Below, piece by piece: positions 1 through 6,721 of a stretch of 17,818 bases of DNA. The stretch comes from Acidobacteriaceae bacterium (lineage in GTDB: Bacteria; Acidobacteriota; Terriglobia; Terriglobales; Acidobacteriaceae): contig JAUTWY010000002.1 of assembly GCA_030838305.1 (NCBI GenBank), forward strand, positions 1-17,818, in the 5' to 3' direction. The notes beneath the pieces were generated by a model, which was not told the origin of the DNA, made no database searches, and was given only the letters and a program-made list of their open reading frames with translations. Position 1 is the stretch's first letter; each line of letters starts with the position of its first letter. Made by a program: the position numbers and the translations under genes.

Positions 1-220
1 TATTATTTTTTGGTGAATTGCGGATCACACAGATAAAGGCAGCGGAGATATTCCTCCTGCCCGCATCTTCAGTTGTGAGTTGTGACCACGGTCGACTCGG
101 GGCGGATCACCCGGCTGGTTAAAACTGATCCAACTCGAACAAAGCCAGCTCGAACAAAGCCTGCTCTTGCGCTGGCCCCCATTTGCCGACGATACTGGAA
201 TACTAACTTCATACGAAATC
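1..220. other. Upstream region of pepA with a short direct repeat
   Basis: I see no convincing gene here. A 13-base unit, ctcgaacaaagcc, occurs twice in tandem with a 15-base period at 134-146 and 149-161. An open frame continues upstream of the chosen pepA start to 167, but those 18 extra residues do not look like the start of an aminopeptidase. No clear Shine-Dalgarno sequence precedes the pepA ATG at 221, and I could not assign promoter hexamers with confidence. Confidence 0.4.
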
Positions 221-1732
221 ATGAAAACTACCATTTCCCTCTCTACGCCCGCTGAACTCGAAACAGAATCTCTGGTCGCGATTGCGCTCAACCAGGCCGA
301 TCCAGCGCAAATCGATAAAAACAAAGACGCAAAACCGCAGATTAAGCTCGCCACCGCCGACTCCGCGGTGCAATCGGTCACAGCTGACCTGTTTTCAAGC
401 GGAGAAGTCACCGGCAAGCCCTTCGAAATCAACTTGTTGCACAAGCCTGCTGGAGTGAAGGCCAAGCGCCTCTTGCTGATCAGCGGAGGCGCGGCGAAAA
501 AATTCACCGGCTATGACCTCCGCCGCATCGCTGGAACCGCAGTACGTACATTGAAAGCGCGCGGAATCCGCAGCCTCGCTTTCATTGCCCCGCCCGGCAT
601 TCCCGCCGAAGAGGCTGTGAGGGCCATTGTCGAAGGCGCGCTGGTTGGCAACTTTGACCCCGACTATTACCGCAGCGATCGCAAGGACCAGAAGATTGAT
701 GCTCTCACCATCCTCACTACCGGCGACAAAGCTACGCTCGAAAAAGCCGCCAACGAAGCGCAAGTCATCGGCGAGTCGCAAAACTTCACGCGCGATCTGG
801 TGAACGAGCCCTCCAACAGGATGACTCCGACCATTCTCGCGGACCGCGCTAAGAAGATGTGTCAGGAAGTCGGGTTGAAGTGCGAAGTGTATGGCGCGGA
901 CAAGATCAAAGAAATGAAAATGGGCGCATTCTGGAGTGTGGCGCAAGGGTCCGACGAGCCGCCCGCGCTGATCGTCATGCGCTACGAACCGGCCGGCGCT
1001 CCCGAGAAACCGGTCTTAGGACTGGTGGGTAAAGGAATCACTTTCGATACGGGCGGCATCTCGATCAAACCAGCCGACGGCATGGAGAAGATGAAATACG
1101 ATATGGCCGGCGGCGCAACCATGATCGGCGCCATGCGCGCTATCGCGCTATTGAAACCGAAAGTCAAAGTGATCGGCATTGTTTGCGCCACGGAGAACAT
1201 GCCCTCCGGCAAAGCGCAGAAGCCCGGCGACGTGCAGATCGCCATGTCGGGGAAGAGCATCGAGATCATCAATACCGACGCCGAAGGACGCCTCGTTCTG
1301 GCAGATGGTCTTTTCTATGCGCGGCAGCTTGGCTGCACTCATCTGGTGGACGCGGCAACATTGACCGGTGCGGTCGTGGTCGCACTTGGCTACACCAACG
1401 CGGGAATCTTCGCCAATGAGGACGCGATGTACGATCGCTTCCGCAAAGCAAATGTTGAAGCCGGCGAAAAAATGTGGCGGCTGCCGTTGGACGACGAATA
1501 CAAAGAGAACATCAAGTCGACGATTGCCGACATCGTCAACTCCGGCGGACGCTGGGGCGGCGCCATTAACGCGGCCATGTTCCTCAAAGAGTTCGCCGAG
1601 GACACGCCGTGGATTCATCTCGATATCGCCGGAACGGCCTGGACGGAAGATCAGAAGCCGTGGATTGCGAAAGGCCCATCGGGAATCGCACTGCGCAGTC
1701 TGGTGGCGTTCGTAAAAGGATTTGCGAGTTAA
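221..1732 (+). CDS. pepA: Leucyl aminopeptidase (M17 family, cytosol aminopeptidase)
   Basis: This is a two-metal M17 aminopeptidase that removes N-terminal residues from peptides in the cytoplasm. With the ATG at 221 the protein has 503 residues, the length I recall for E. coli PepA. The N-terminal third (about 1-180) is the variable regulatory domain and the C-terminal part is catalytic. Catalytic landmarks are in place: K271 and D276 in GKGITFDTGG, K283, D294 in KYDMAGG, and N351-T-D353-A-E355-G-R357-L. They sit one residue later than the E. coli numbering as I remember it. An in-frame upstream start at 167 would add 18 residues with no family support. The gene lies 35 bp before a small membrane protein gene and may be co-transcribed with it. 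E. coli PepA also binds DNA in Xer recombination, and nothing here shows whether this one does. Confidence 0.96.
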   Translation: MKTTISLSTPAELETESLVAIALNQADPAQIDKNKDAKPQIKLATADSAVQSVTADLFSSGEVTGKPFEINLLHKPAGVKAKRLLLISGGAAKKFTGYDLRRIAGTAVRTLKARGIRSLAFIAPPGIPAEEAVRAIVEGALVGNFDPDYYRSDRKDQKIDALTILTTGDKATLEKAANEAQVIGESQNFTRDLVNEPSNRMTPTILADRAKKMCQEVGLKCEVYGADKIKEMKMGAFWSVAQGSDEPPALIVMRYEPAGAPEKPVLGLVGKGITFDTGGISIKPADGMEKMKYDMAGGATMIGAMRAIALLKPKVKVIGIVCATENMPSGKAQKPGDVQIAMSGKSIEIINTDAEGRLVLADGLFYARQLGCTHLVDAATLTGAVVVALGYTNAGIFANEDAMYDRFRKANVEAGEKMWRLPLDDEYKENIKSTIADIVNSGGRWGGAINAAMFLKEFAEDTPWIHLDIAGTAWTEDQKPWIAKGPSGIALRSLVAFVKGFAS

Positions 1733-1767
1733 CATTTGCCACGAATTTTTTCTTTGGAGAAAAAACG

Positions 1768-1980
1768 ATGAAAGCTCTGATGCTGGTGGGAGTGGTTCTG
1801 CTGGTGCTGGGAGTAGTCTCGTTCTTCGTTCCGGTTCCGCACTCCGAACATCATGGTGTCAATCTTGGCGACGCGCATGTGGGCATTACGACGCACGACG
1901 ATGAGAAGGTGGCGCCGGCCGTAAGCATCGTGCTGGTTGTTGTGGGAGCTGGTTTGATGATTGCGGGAAGAAAGAGTTAG
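1768..1980 (+). CDS. Small two-helix membrane protein, function unknown
   Basis: A 70-residue protein starting at an ATG preceded by GGAGA seven bases upstream. It has two hydrophobic segments, about residues 3-22 (beginning ALMLVGVVLLVLG) and 47-66 (ending VVVGAGLMIAG). They are joined by a polar, histidine- and acid-rich loop containing SEHHGVNLGDAH, and the protein ends in RKS. This resembles other tiny two-helix inner-membrane proteins with a hydrophilic loop (DUF3185-like in outline), but I cannot assign a family. The two helices and the basic C-terminal tail suggest that both ends are cytoplasmic. It starts 35 bp after pepA on the same strand, so a shared transcript is likely; no functional link to the peptidase is evident. 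Confidence 0.75.
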   Translation: MKALMLVGVVLLVLGVVSFFVPVPHSEHHGVNLGDAHVGITTHDDEKVAPAVSIVLVVVGAGLMIAGRKS

Positions 1981-2047
1981 CCTCGACCACGCGATATTCC
2001 CGGACCAGTTTCGAAAACGTTTCCGCGAACATCCGCGGTCGAGTTTT

Positions 2048-2521
2048 CTATTTCGTCTTCGCCTGATCGAACGCCTTTTCCAGATTCGCCACCAGCGGAG
2101 CCTCATTCTGCTGTAAGCCACTGCGGCCCATCATGCGCCACAGGTATTGGTTCCGCGGCCACCCGTGAGCGTCGTAAACCGCGAGAACGTCTTCCGACGG
2201 CCGGCTCGTCACCATCAGAACGATATCCGCCTGGCGAGGCTCATACACCACAATGAACTTTCCCCACTTCTGTATTGCGTCCTGCACCGTGCCGATGGCC
2301 TGGCGATCTTCGGGAAGCAAATCGGGATTAAACTGCTCGCCATCGTAACTGGTGACGTAGACGTAACGCGCGTTCACCAGAGTGCCGGGAAATGGCGGAA
2401 TACTTTGCGGAGCACTCGGCTTTGGTGGTTTGGGAGCAGCAACAGCGAATGTGGTCGCCAACAGCACAACCGCTAGTCCGGCAGACCAAGTACTTTTATT
2501 CCTTAACGCGTTAATTTTCAT
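2048..2521 (-). CDS. Secreted hypothetical protein with proline-rich N-terminus
   Basis: A 157-residue protein on the minus strand. A basic start (MKINALRNK) and a hydrophobic core (AGLAVVLLATTFAVA) form a signal peptide, with likely cleavage at AVA-AP near residue 29. A short proline/lysine-rich stretch follows. The mature part has an RYVYVTSYDGEQFNPDLLPEDR segment, then a predicted helix-strand pattern (VQDAIQKWGKFIVVYEPRQADIVLMVTS). This recalls proteins that compute or report on a periplasmic substrate, but no catalytic motif is visible. No cysteines occur after the signal, so it is not a lipoprotein. Upstream on this strand lies a structured 365-bp gap that could hold its leader. Similar hypothetical proteins are familiar from acidobacterial genomes. 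Its function is unknown. Confidence 0.8.
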   Translation of the reverse strand: MKINALRNKSTWSAGLAVVLLATTFAVAAPKPPKPSAPQSIPPFPGTLVNARYVYVTSYDGEQFNPDLLPEDRQAIGTVQDAIQKWGKFIVVYEPRQADIVLMVTSRPSEDVLAVYDAHGWPRNQYLWRMMGRSGLQQNEAPLVANLEKAFDQAKTK

Positions 2522-2886
2522 GGGTTTCTCTGGGATTGCTGCTTATTTAGATGTTCGCGCTGAGAGGTGCGTTGCCCCGATTCCAGAACAATTCCGCCTA
2601 AGCTGTTGAATTTACTGTAGCTCCAAGATATTCGCGGCTTAGACCTCTCGAGTACAACACTTGCGGTGGCAGCGGGCCCCTGAATGCTATTTCTGGGGCC
2701 GGAACCGGCCCTAGGAGTGAGGACCAAGGGCTAGTGGAGGTGGAGGTCACGACAAAAGATGCCGCTTCCTTGGCATCTTCCTCTGGATGTCACTTCCCGA
2801 TATAGCTTTTAGATAATGCCTCAATGACTTACAGACTGTTTCAATCACTCAGACGAATCGTCAATAACATGCCGCGCGTTTTATCT
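2522..2886. other. Structured 365-bp intergenic gap
   Basis: No gene is supported here. The open frames through it have no start signals or recognisable sequence. The gap holds two overlapping, mutually exclusive hairpins: GGCCCC (2675-2680) with GGGGCC (2695-2700), and GGGCCGG (2696-2702) with CCGGCCC (2705-2711). It also holds a terminator-like hairpin at 2756-2779, listed separately. On the minus strand the first two would lie about 155-190 nt upstream of the start of the secreted protein gene, so they could belong to its leader. Confidence 0.5.
2754..2779 (-). terminator. Probable intrinsic terminator of the DUF2277-like gene
   Basis: Read on the minus strand, AAGATGCC and GGCATCTT form an 8-bp perfect stem around an 8-base loop, and the descending arm runs into TTTT. 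It lies about 110 bp downstream of the stop codon of the minus-strand gene ending at 2887. The T-run is short, so strength is uncertain. Because the arms are symmetrical in their A/T ends, weak activity in the other direction is possible. Confidence 0.5.
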
Positions 2887-3159
2887 TCAGGCGGCGCCGA
2901 ATCTCTCGGCAGCACGGGCTTTCGCCTTCGCCGCCTCTTCTTCTCGATTCTTCGGCGGAGCGTTGGTTTCCAGCGAATGGAGAAGACGAGCGGAGATCGC
3001 GGCTACTTCATCGACCGCGGCCAGGAACGAAGCCTCATTCGCTTTAGATGGCTTATTAAAGCCAGTAATCTTCCTCACGAACTGCAGTGAAGCGGCTCGA
3101 ATCTCATCCGCATTGACGGGCGGATTGAAGTTAAAAAGAGTCTTGATGTTTCTGCACAT
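2887..3159 (-). CDS. DUF2277 family protein
   Basis: A 90-residue cytoplasmic protein. The opening MCRNIKTLFNFNPPVNADEI and the following IRAASLQFVRKITGFNKPSK are the hallmark of DUF2277 as I recall it. They are followed by a helical segment around ANEASFLAAVDEVAAISARLL. The C-terminal 25 residues are charged and Ala/Lys/Arg/Glu-rich and look like an unstructured or helical tail. The family has no established function. The conserved Cys2 and Arg/Lys-rich start suggest a nucleic-acid or metal-related role, but that is speculation. The gene ends with TGA. It is flanked by the secreted-protein gene downstream, across a terminator, and by the patatin gene end 44 bp upstream. Confidence 0.85.
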   Translation of the reverse strand: MCRNIKTLFNFNPPVNADEIRAASLQFVRKITGFNKPSKANEASFLAAVDEVAAISARLLHSLETNAPPKNREEEAAKAKARAAERFGAA

Positions 3160-3203
3160 TCAGCGTGACCTCGGGCACAGGATTCCTGTGAGTCAAAACA
3201 ATT

Positions 3204-5507
3204 CTAGAACAAACGCCCGATGGAAAAGTTCACTCGCGACTGTCCGGTTGGACTGACGCTGGTAGCCAGCGCGATCGGTCCGACGAAGGTGTCGGCGATG
3301 ATCCCGACATTGAATGTACCGCGCACTACCACCGAACCTGGATCGTTGAACGCACTTCCGGCTTCGTACCATCCGCCCCAGTAGATTCGGCCTCCAACCA
3401 GTTGCGGCAAGCGGTAAAACTCCCGCCGGAAACCGAGAGAGGAATATGCGTAGTGGTTGCCGATAAATTCCTGTGGAAGGTAGGCCCCGAGGCGAAACGC
3501 TCCGCCGAGAGCAAACTGCTGGAACGGCCCTGCGTCGCCGCGAAAAGTGGTTCCACCCGAAGCGACAAGAAACAGCGACGTCGTCGGTCCGATGGGGAAG
3601 AAGGTGGAGGTTTGGACGTCAAGCTGTCCAATTGGATGGGCGAGGCCCGGGCTCTGCAGCACGCGCGAAAGAGTGGCGGTGATGCGCGTCCCGCGCGCGG
3701 GGACCGTGGGACTATCCTGGCCGTCCCAAACGTAGCGGGCGCGGAATTCCCCCGTGCTGCCGTTGACAGAGGGCAATCCGGCGCTGCCGACGAGGGGAGC
3801 CAGTTTGCCGCTGAAGATCTCGTAGCCGAAACGGAATTCGCTGCGACGGCCGCCGTTGTAGCCAATATCGAGACCCCCGCCGGCGCGCTCGTCGCCGAAA
3901 ACAGCGATACGAGTTTGACCGCTGAATGCGTTGCGCGGCAGCTTGGAGGCGAAGGCAAAGGGTGCCACGAAGAGATGCGTACTGCCGAGCGGCTGATAAA
4001 ACTCCGTCGCCGCCAGATTGCTCGAACCGAGCAGCAGATCGTTACGCCATTCGCCGCCACGATGTTGAATATCCATAAAAGTGATGCGGGCGCCAGCGGA
4101 AAAATCAAAGGCGGCCACGCCGGAGCCGTCAACATTGACCGCCAGATCGACAAACGGCGGTCCGTAGGATTTCTCATGCGCGGTTACGCGCAGTGCGGGC
4201 ACGCCCTCCTGGGCGAAGCCTTCGTACCCTAAGCGATCGAACTGGCCTTCGCCGGCGATGCGCGTGAGTTGAGTTTCGAGTTTTGGTAGATCAAGCGGGC
4301 CCACGGTAGCCGACTTCAAACGCTGTTTGATTCTGCCATCCTGGTCAGAATCTCCCCCGACGATTTCAACCGCTTGCACGTGCGTTGGCGCGGTACGCTT
4401 GCGCGCTGAACGTACCTCAAGGTAATGCTGCCATTCAGATTCATTTTGCATGGCGTACGGCAGCAGCGCGGTGGCTTGGGCCGCTGCGCTTTGGTAGCCC
4501 AGGTCGATGAGAGCCGGCACCCGCTCATAATCGGTGGCAAGAAAGCTCCCGGTATGTACGGTGACGACAACATTGGCGAGAGCAAGAGAGCGGCGCTCAT
4601 TTTGTAGGATTGTGACACTGAGAGCGTGGGAGAGAACGCCGCCCAGCGTTTCCAGTTGCTCGCGCCCACCGAGCGGCACGCTGAGGTTGACCGCGATGAC
4701 TGCCTCGGCGTCCATTTCGCGCACCGCTTCAACCGGGATATTCTCGACCATTCCACCATCGGCCAGCACGTGGCCATCGATTTCGACGGGCGTGAAGACT
4801 CCGGGAATGGCCATGCTGGCGCGCACGGCTGCCGCCAACGATCCATCGTGCAACACTACGCGGTCCCCGGCTAGCATATCCGTGGCCACGCAGCGGAAAG
4901 GAATTGGCAGGTCGTCGAAGCTGGCGATGCCGGACTCCGGAAAGGCGATGCGATCCAGCAGCAGGCCAATGCCGTGGCCGGGACTGAAACCATTCGGACC
5001 CTTCAATCCGTGTTTCAAACCGAGGGCTGCGTTGATCTGATAATCGCGGCGATCCTGTTTGCGGCGATAGGCGAGCTGCGAGTAAGTGGGTTCCGGGAGC
5101 AGGGCTTCAATCCAGTCAATGCCTGCGGCAAATTTTGTAATTTCCGCGGGCGACATGCCGGAGGCGTACATGGCTGCGATGATGCTGCCCATGCTGGTGC
5201 CGGCGATGCGATCTACAGGTATGCGGTTTTCCTCCAGCCACTGGAGCACGCCGATTTCAGCCAGGCCGAGCGCACCGCCGCCGCTGAGCGCAAGACCGAT
5301 GCGAAGGCGCTGTTTGGGCTGAGACGGCACAATCTGCGGCACCTGGTTCTGCGGCGCTTGGTTCTGCGGCGCTTGGTTCTGGGGAGCTTGGTTCTGATTG
5401 TTCTGCTGCTCTTGCTCTTGCGCCCAAGTAAAAGTGCTGGACAGAGCCAGCAGCAAAAAGAAGCAGTAGCACGCTTGGGCACGCCGGCAGTCATGGAGCG
5501 AAAACAT
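3204..5507 (-). CDS. Patatin-like phospholipase with POTRA and outer-membrane beta-barrel (type Vd, PlpD-like)
   Basis: A 767-residue protein. The ATG at 5507 is preferred over the one two codons earlier (5513) because AGGAGG lies six bases before 5507 but directly abuts the 5513 ATG. Order of parts: signal peptide (hydrophobic FFLLLALSSTFTWAQ), a low-complexity linker of four five-residue NQAPQ-type repeats, then the patatin domain (about 65-320). The patatin domain has the GGGALG oxyanion loop, the nucleophile Ser105 in GTSMG, and Asp250 in DGG forming the Ser-Asp dyad. A POTRA-like segment follows (about 375-430), then a C-terminal Omp85-type barrel ending in phenylalanine. This order matches Pseudomonas PlpD, in which the barrel brings the lipase domain to the outer membrane or cell surface. 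Expected activity is phospholipase A or lysophospholipase. The gene is 144 bp downstream of the hydrolase gene on the same strand, with an inverted repeat between. Confidence 0.93.
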   Translation of the reverse strand: MFSLHDCRRAQACYCFFLLLALSSTFTWAQEQEQQNNQNQAPQNQAPQNQAPQNQVPQIVPSQPKQRLRIGLALSGGGALGLAEIGVLQWLEENRIPVDRIAGTSMGSIIAAMYASGMSPAEITKFAAGIDWIEALLPEPTYSQLAYRRKQDRRDYQINAALGLKHGLKGPNGFSPGHGIGLLLDRIAFPESGIASFDDLPIPFRCVATDMLAGDRVVLHDGSLAAAVRASMAIPGVFTPVEIDGHVLADGGMVENIPVEAVREMDAEAVIAVNLSVPLGGREQLETLGGVLSHALSVTILQNERRSLALANVVVTVHTGSFLATDYERVPALIDLGYQSAAAQATALLPYAMQNESEWQHYLEVRSARKRTAPTHVQAVEIVGGDSDQDGRIKQRLKSATVGPLDLPKLETQLTRIAGEGQFDRLGYEGFAQEGVPALRVTAHEKSYGPPFVDLAVNVDGSGVAAFDFSAGARITFMDIQHRGGEWRNDLLLGSSNLAATEFYQPLGSTHLFVAPFAFASKLPRNAFSGQTRIAVFGDERAGGGLDIGYNGGRRSEFRFGYEIFSGKLAPLVGSAGLPSVNGSTGEFRARYVWDGQDSPTVPARGTRITATLSRVLQSPGLAHPIGQLDVQTSTFFPIGPTTSLFLVASGGTTFRGDAGPFQQFALGGAFRLGAYLPQEFIGNHYAYSSLGFRREFYRLPQLVGGRIYWGGWYEAGSAFNDPGSVVVRGTFNVGIIADTFVGPIALATSVSPTGQSRVNFSIGRLF
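5334..5393 (-). repeat. Four tandem 15-bp (five-codon) repeats in the patatin gene
   Basis: The coding sequence carries four consecutive 15-bp units that translate as NQAPQ, NQAPQ, NQAPQ and NQVPQ. They lie between the signal peptide and the patatin domain, directly after a Gln/Glu/Asn-rich stretch. Copies are nearly identical at DNA level, so copy number may vary between strains without changing the frame. The likely role is a flexible periplasmic or surface linker. Confidence 0.85.
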
Positions 5508-5576
5508 GTTCATCCTCCTGGGCAGAGCAGGCGGAACTTTTTGGAGAAAAAACTCACATTAGCAGGTTTCGGGATC

Positions 5577-5640
5577 GATTGTTGATTGCTGATTGCGTCT
5601 CGACGGAGTAGTCAACCAATCAGATCAGCAATGAGCAATC
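5577..5640. repeat. Imperfect inverted repeat between the hydrolase and patatin genes
   Basis: Left arm 5577-5595 (gattgttgattgctgattg) is an imperfect reverse complement of right arm 5617-5640 (containing caatcagatcagcaatgagc). The arms are separated by about 21 bases. The pair sits 10 bp after the hydrolase stop codon, so on the minus strand it could act as a 3'-end hairpin. A T-rich stretch (GTTTTTTC) occurs only about 25 bases further on, so it is not a classical terminator. Confidence 0.55.
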
Positions 5641-5650
5641 CGCCAGTTCC

Positions 5651-6667
5651 TCAACGCGAGGAGGCCGGCGTGGACTTTTCGCGGACCTGGCTCACTACAT
5701 TACGGACGGCGTCATTGACCACGTCGGGGCGGTCGTGCTGGATGTAATGCCCGCTGTTCTTCGCGATCACTTGCGTACCGCGGCTCGAGAGTTGCGCTAA
5801 TTCCGTCTGCATTTGTTGCCAGGCATCATTGGTGGGCTTGACCAGATCTTCTGGCAAGTCAGGTTGAGGCGTGCTGGGGTCGTGCGAGAGAACCACCAAC
5901 GGCATATCACCGAGGGAGCCTGTGGTGGCGGTTTGAGCCGCGCTTTCGGGAAATGTTTTCAACTCCGCGACTGCTTCTCGCGCATTGCGAAAATTGCATT
6001 CGGCGGCGCGGACTACGGCGTCGTGGCCGCAAAAACCCAGCAGTCGAGGGATTCCCAGTGGCATGGTGAATTCCAAAAACTCTTCATCACGAATCCACCC
6101 CGCATCCAAATCGTTCAGCGCAGGGGGAAAGCGCTTTCTCTGCTCGGGATGCGAAGCGTCGACCAGGACCATCCCGGCAACGCCGTCGTGGTAGCGGCTG
6201 GCAAACAGGCGCACGTCGTATCCGCCCATGGAATGGCCGACGAGAATGACGGGGCCTGTGATGCCGGCATTGTGCAGAAGTGTGTGCAACTCTTCGGCGA
6301 AGACCTTGCTGGTGCGCTCACTCGGGCTGGATTCGCTATATCCAAGGCCGGCGCGATCGTAGGAACAAACACGGGTGAGTTGAGACATCTGGGGCTGCAC
6401 TTTACGCCAGGAGATGTAACTGTCACCCAGGCCGGCGTCGAGTATCACGACAGGAGTTCCCTGCCCGGTGCAGTCGATGTGCATCTTGTATCCGCCGACT
6501 TCGACTAGTTCGCCGGGCATGCGATTGAAACGGCGGTCGCGTGTTTCTGAAATATTTTCATAGAGGAACCCCGCGGCCGCGAGCAAGATCACAAGAATGA
6601 GAAAGCTTCGGACGATGACGCGAAGCCATGGGCGGCCGGGGGTCGGCGGATTCGTGGTCGTTGACAT
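5651..6667 (-). CDS. Membrane-anchored alpha/beta hydrolase
   Basis: A 338-residue alpha/beta-hydrolase-fold protein. The ATG at 6667 is preceded by AGGA close upstream. An in-frame ATG at 6709 would add 14 residues and lies only 12 bp from the argS stop. One transmembrane helix spans about residues 15-36 (VIVRSFLILVILLAAAGFLY), so the catalytic domain probably sits outside the cytoplasm, tethered to the inner membrane. Visible motifs are the strand and oxyanion region VVILDAGLGDS, nucleophile Ser146 in GHSMGG, and a late histidine in NSGHYIQ. The acid is probably the Asp in VVLSHDPS or nearby, but I am not certain. The substrate is unknown; esterases, lipases and haloalkane-type hydrolases share this fold. 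The gene directly follows argS and is probably in its transcript. Confidence 0.88.
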   Translation of the reverse strand: MSTTTNPPTPGRPWLRVIVRSFLILVILLAAAGFLYENISETRDRRFNRMPGELVEVGGYKMHIDCTGQGTPVVILDAGLGDSYISWRKVQPQMSQLTRVCSYDRAGLGYSESSPSERTSKVFAEELHTLLHNAGITGPVILVGHSMGGYDVRLFASRYHDGVAGMVLVDASHPEQRKRFPPALNDLDAGWIRDEEFLEFTMPLGIPRLLGFCGHDAVVRAAECNFRNAREAVAELKTFPESAAQTATTGSLGDMPLVVLSHDPSTPQPDLPEDLVKPTNDAWQQMQTELAQLSSRGTQVIAKNSGHYIQHDRPDVVNDAVRNVVSQVREKSTPASSR

Positions 6668-6721
6668 TCTTCCTGGGGTGAGTTGTGCGGGCGCGTGCGG
6701 CCGCACCATATCTGCGGAATT

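Noticed and set aside
395..946. Minus-strand open frame of 183 codons
   Set aside because: It overlaps pepA entirely, whose motifs and E. coli-like length are decisive.
3402..4232. Long plus-strand open frame of 276 codons
   Set aside because: It lies opposite the beta-barrel part of the patatin gene and has no family-like sequence or start signals; GC-rich shadow.
5334..5393. Tandem 15-bp units as a CRISPR or regulatory array
   Set aside because: They have no spacers, are in frame, and encode NQAPQ repeats of a linker.
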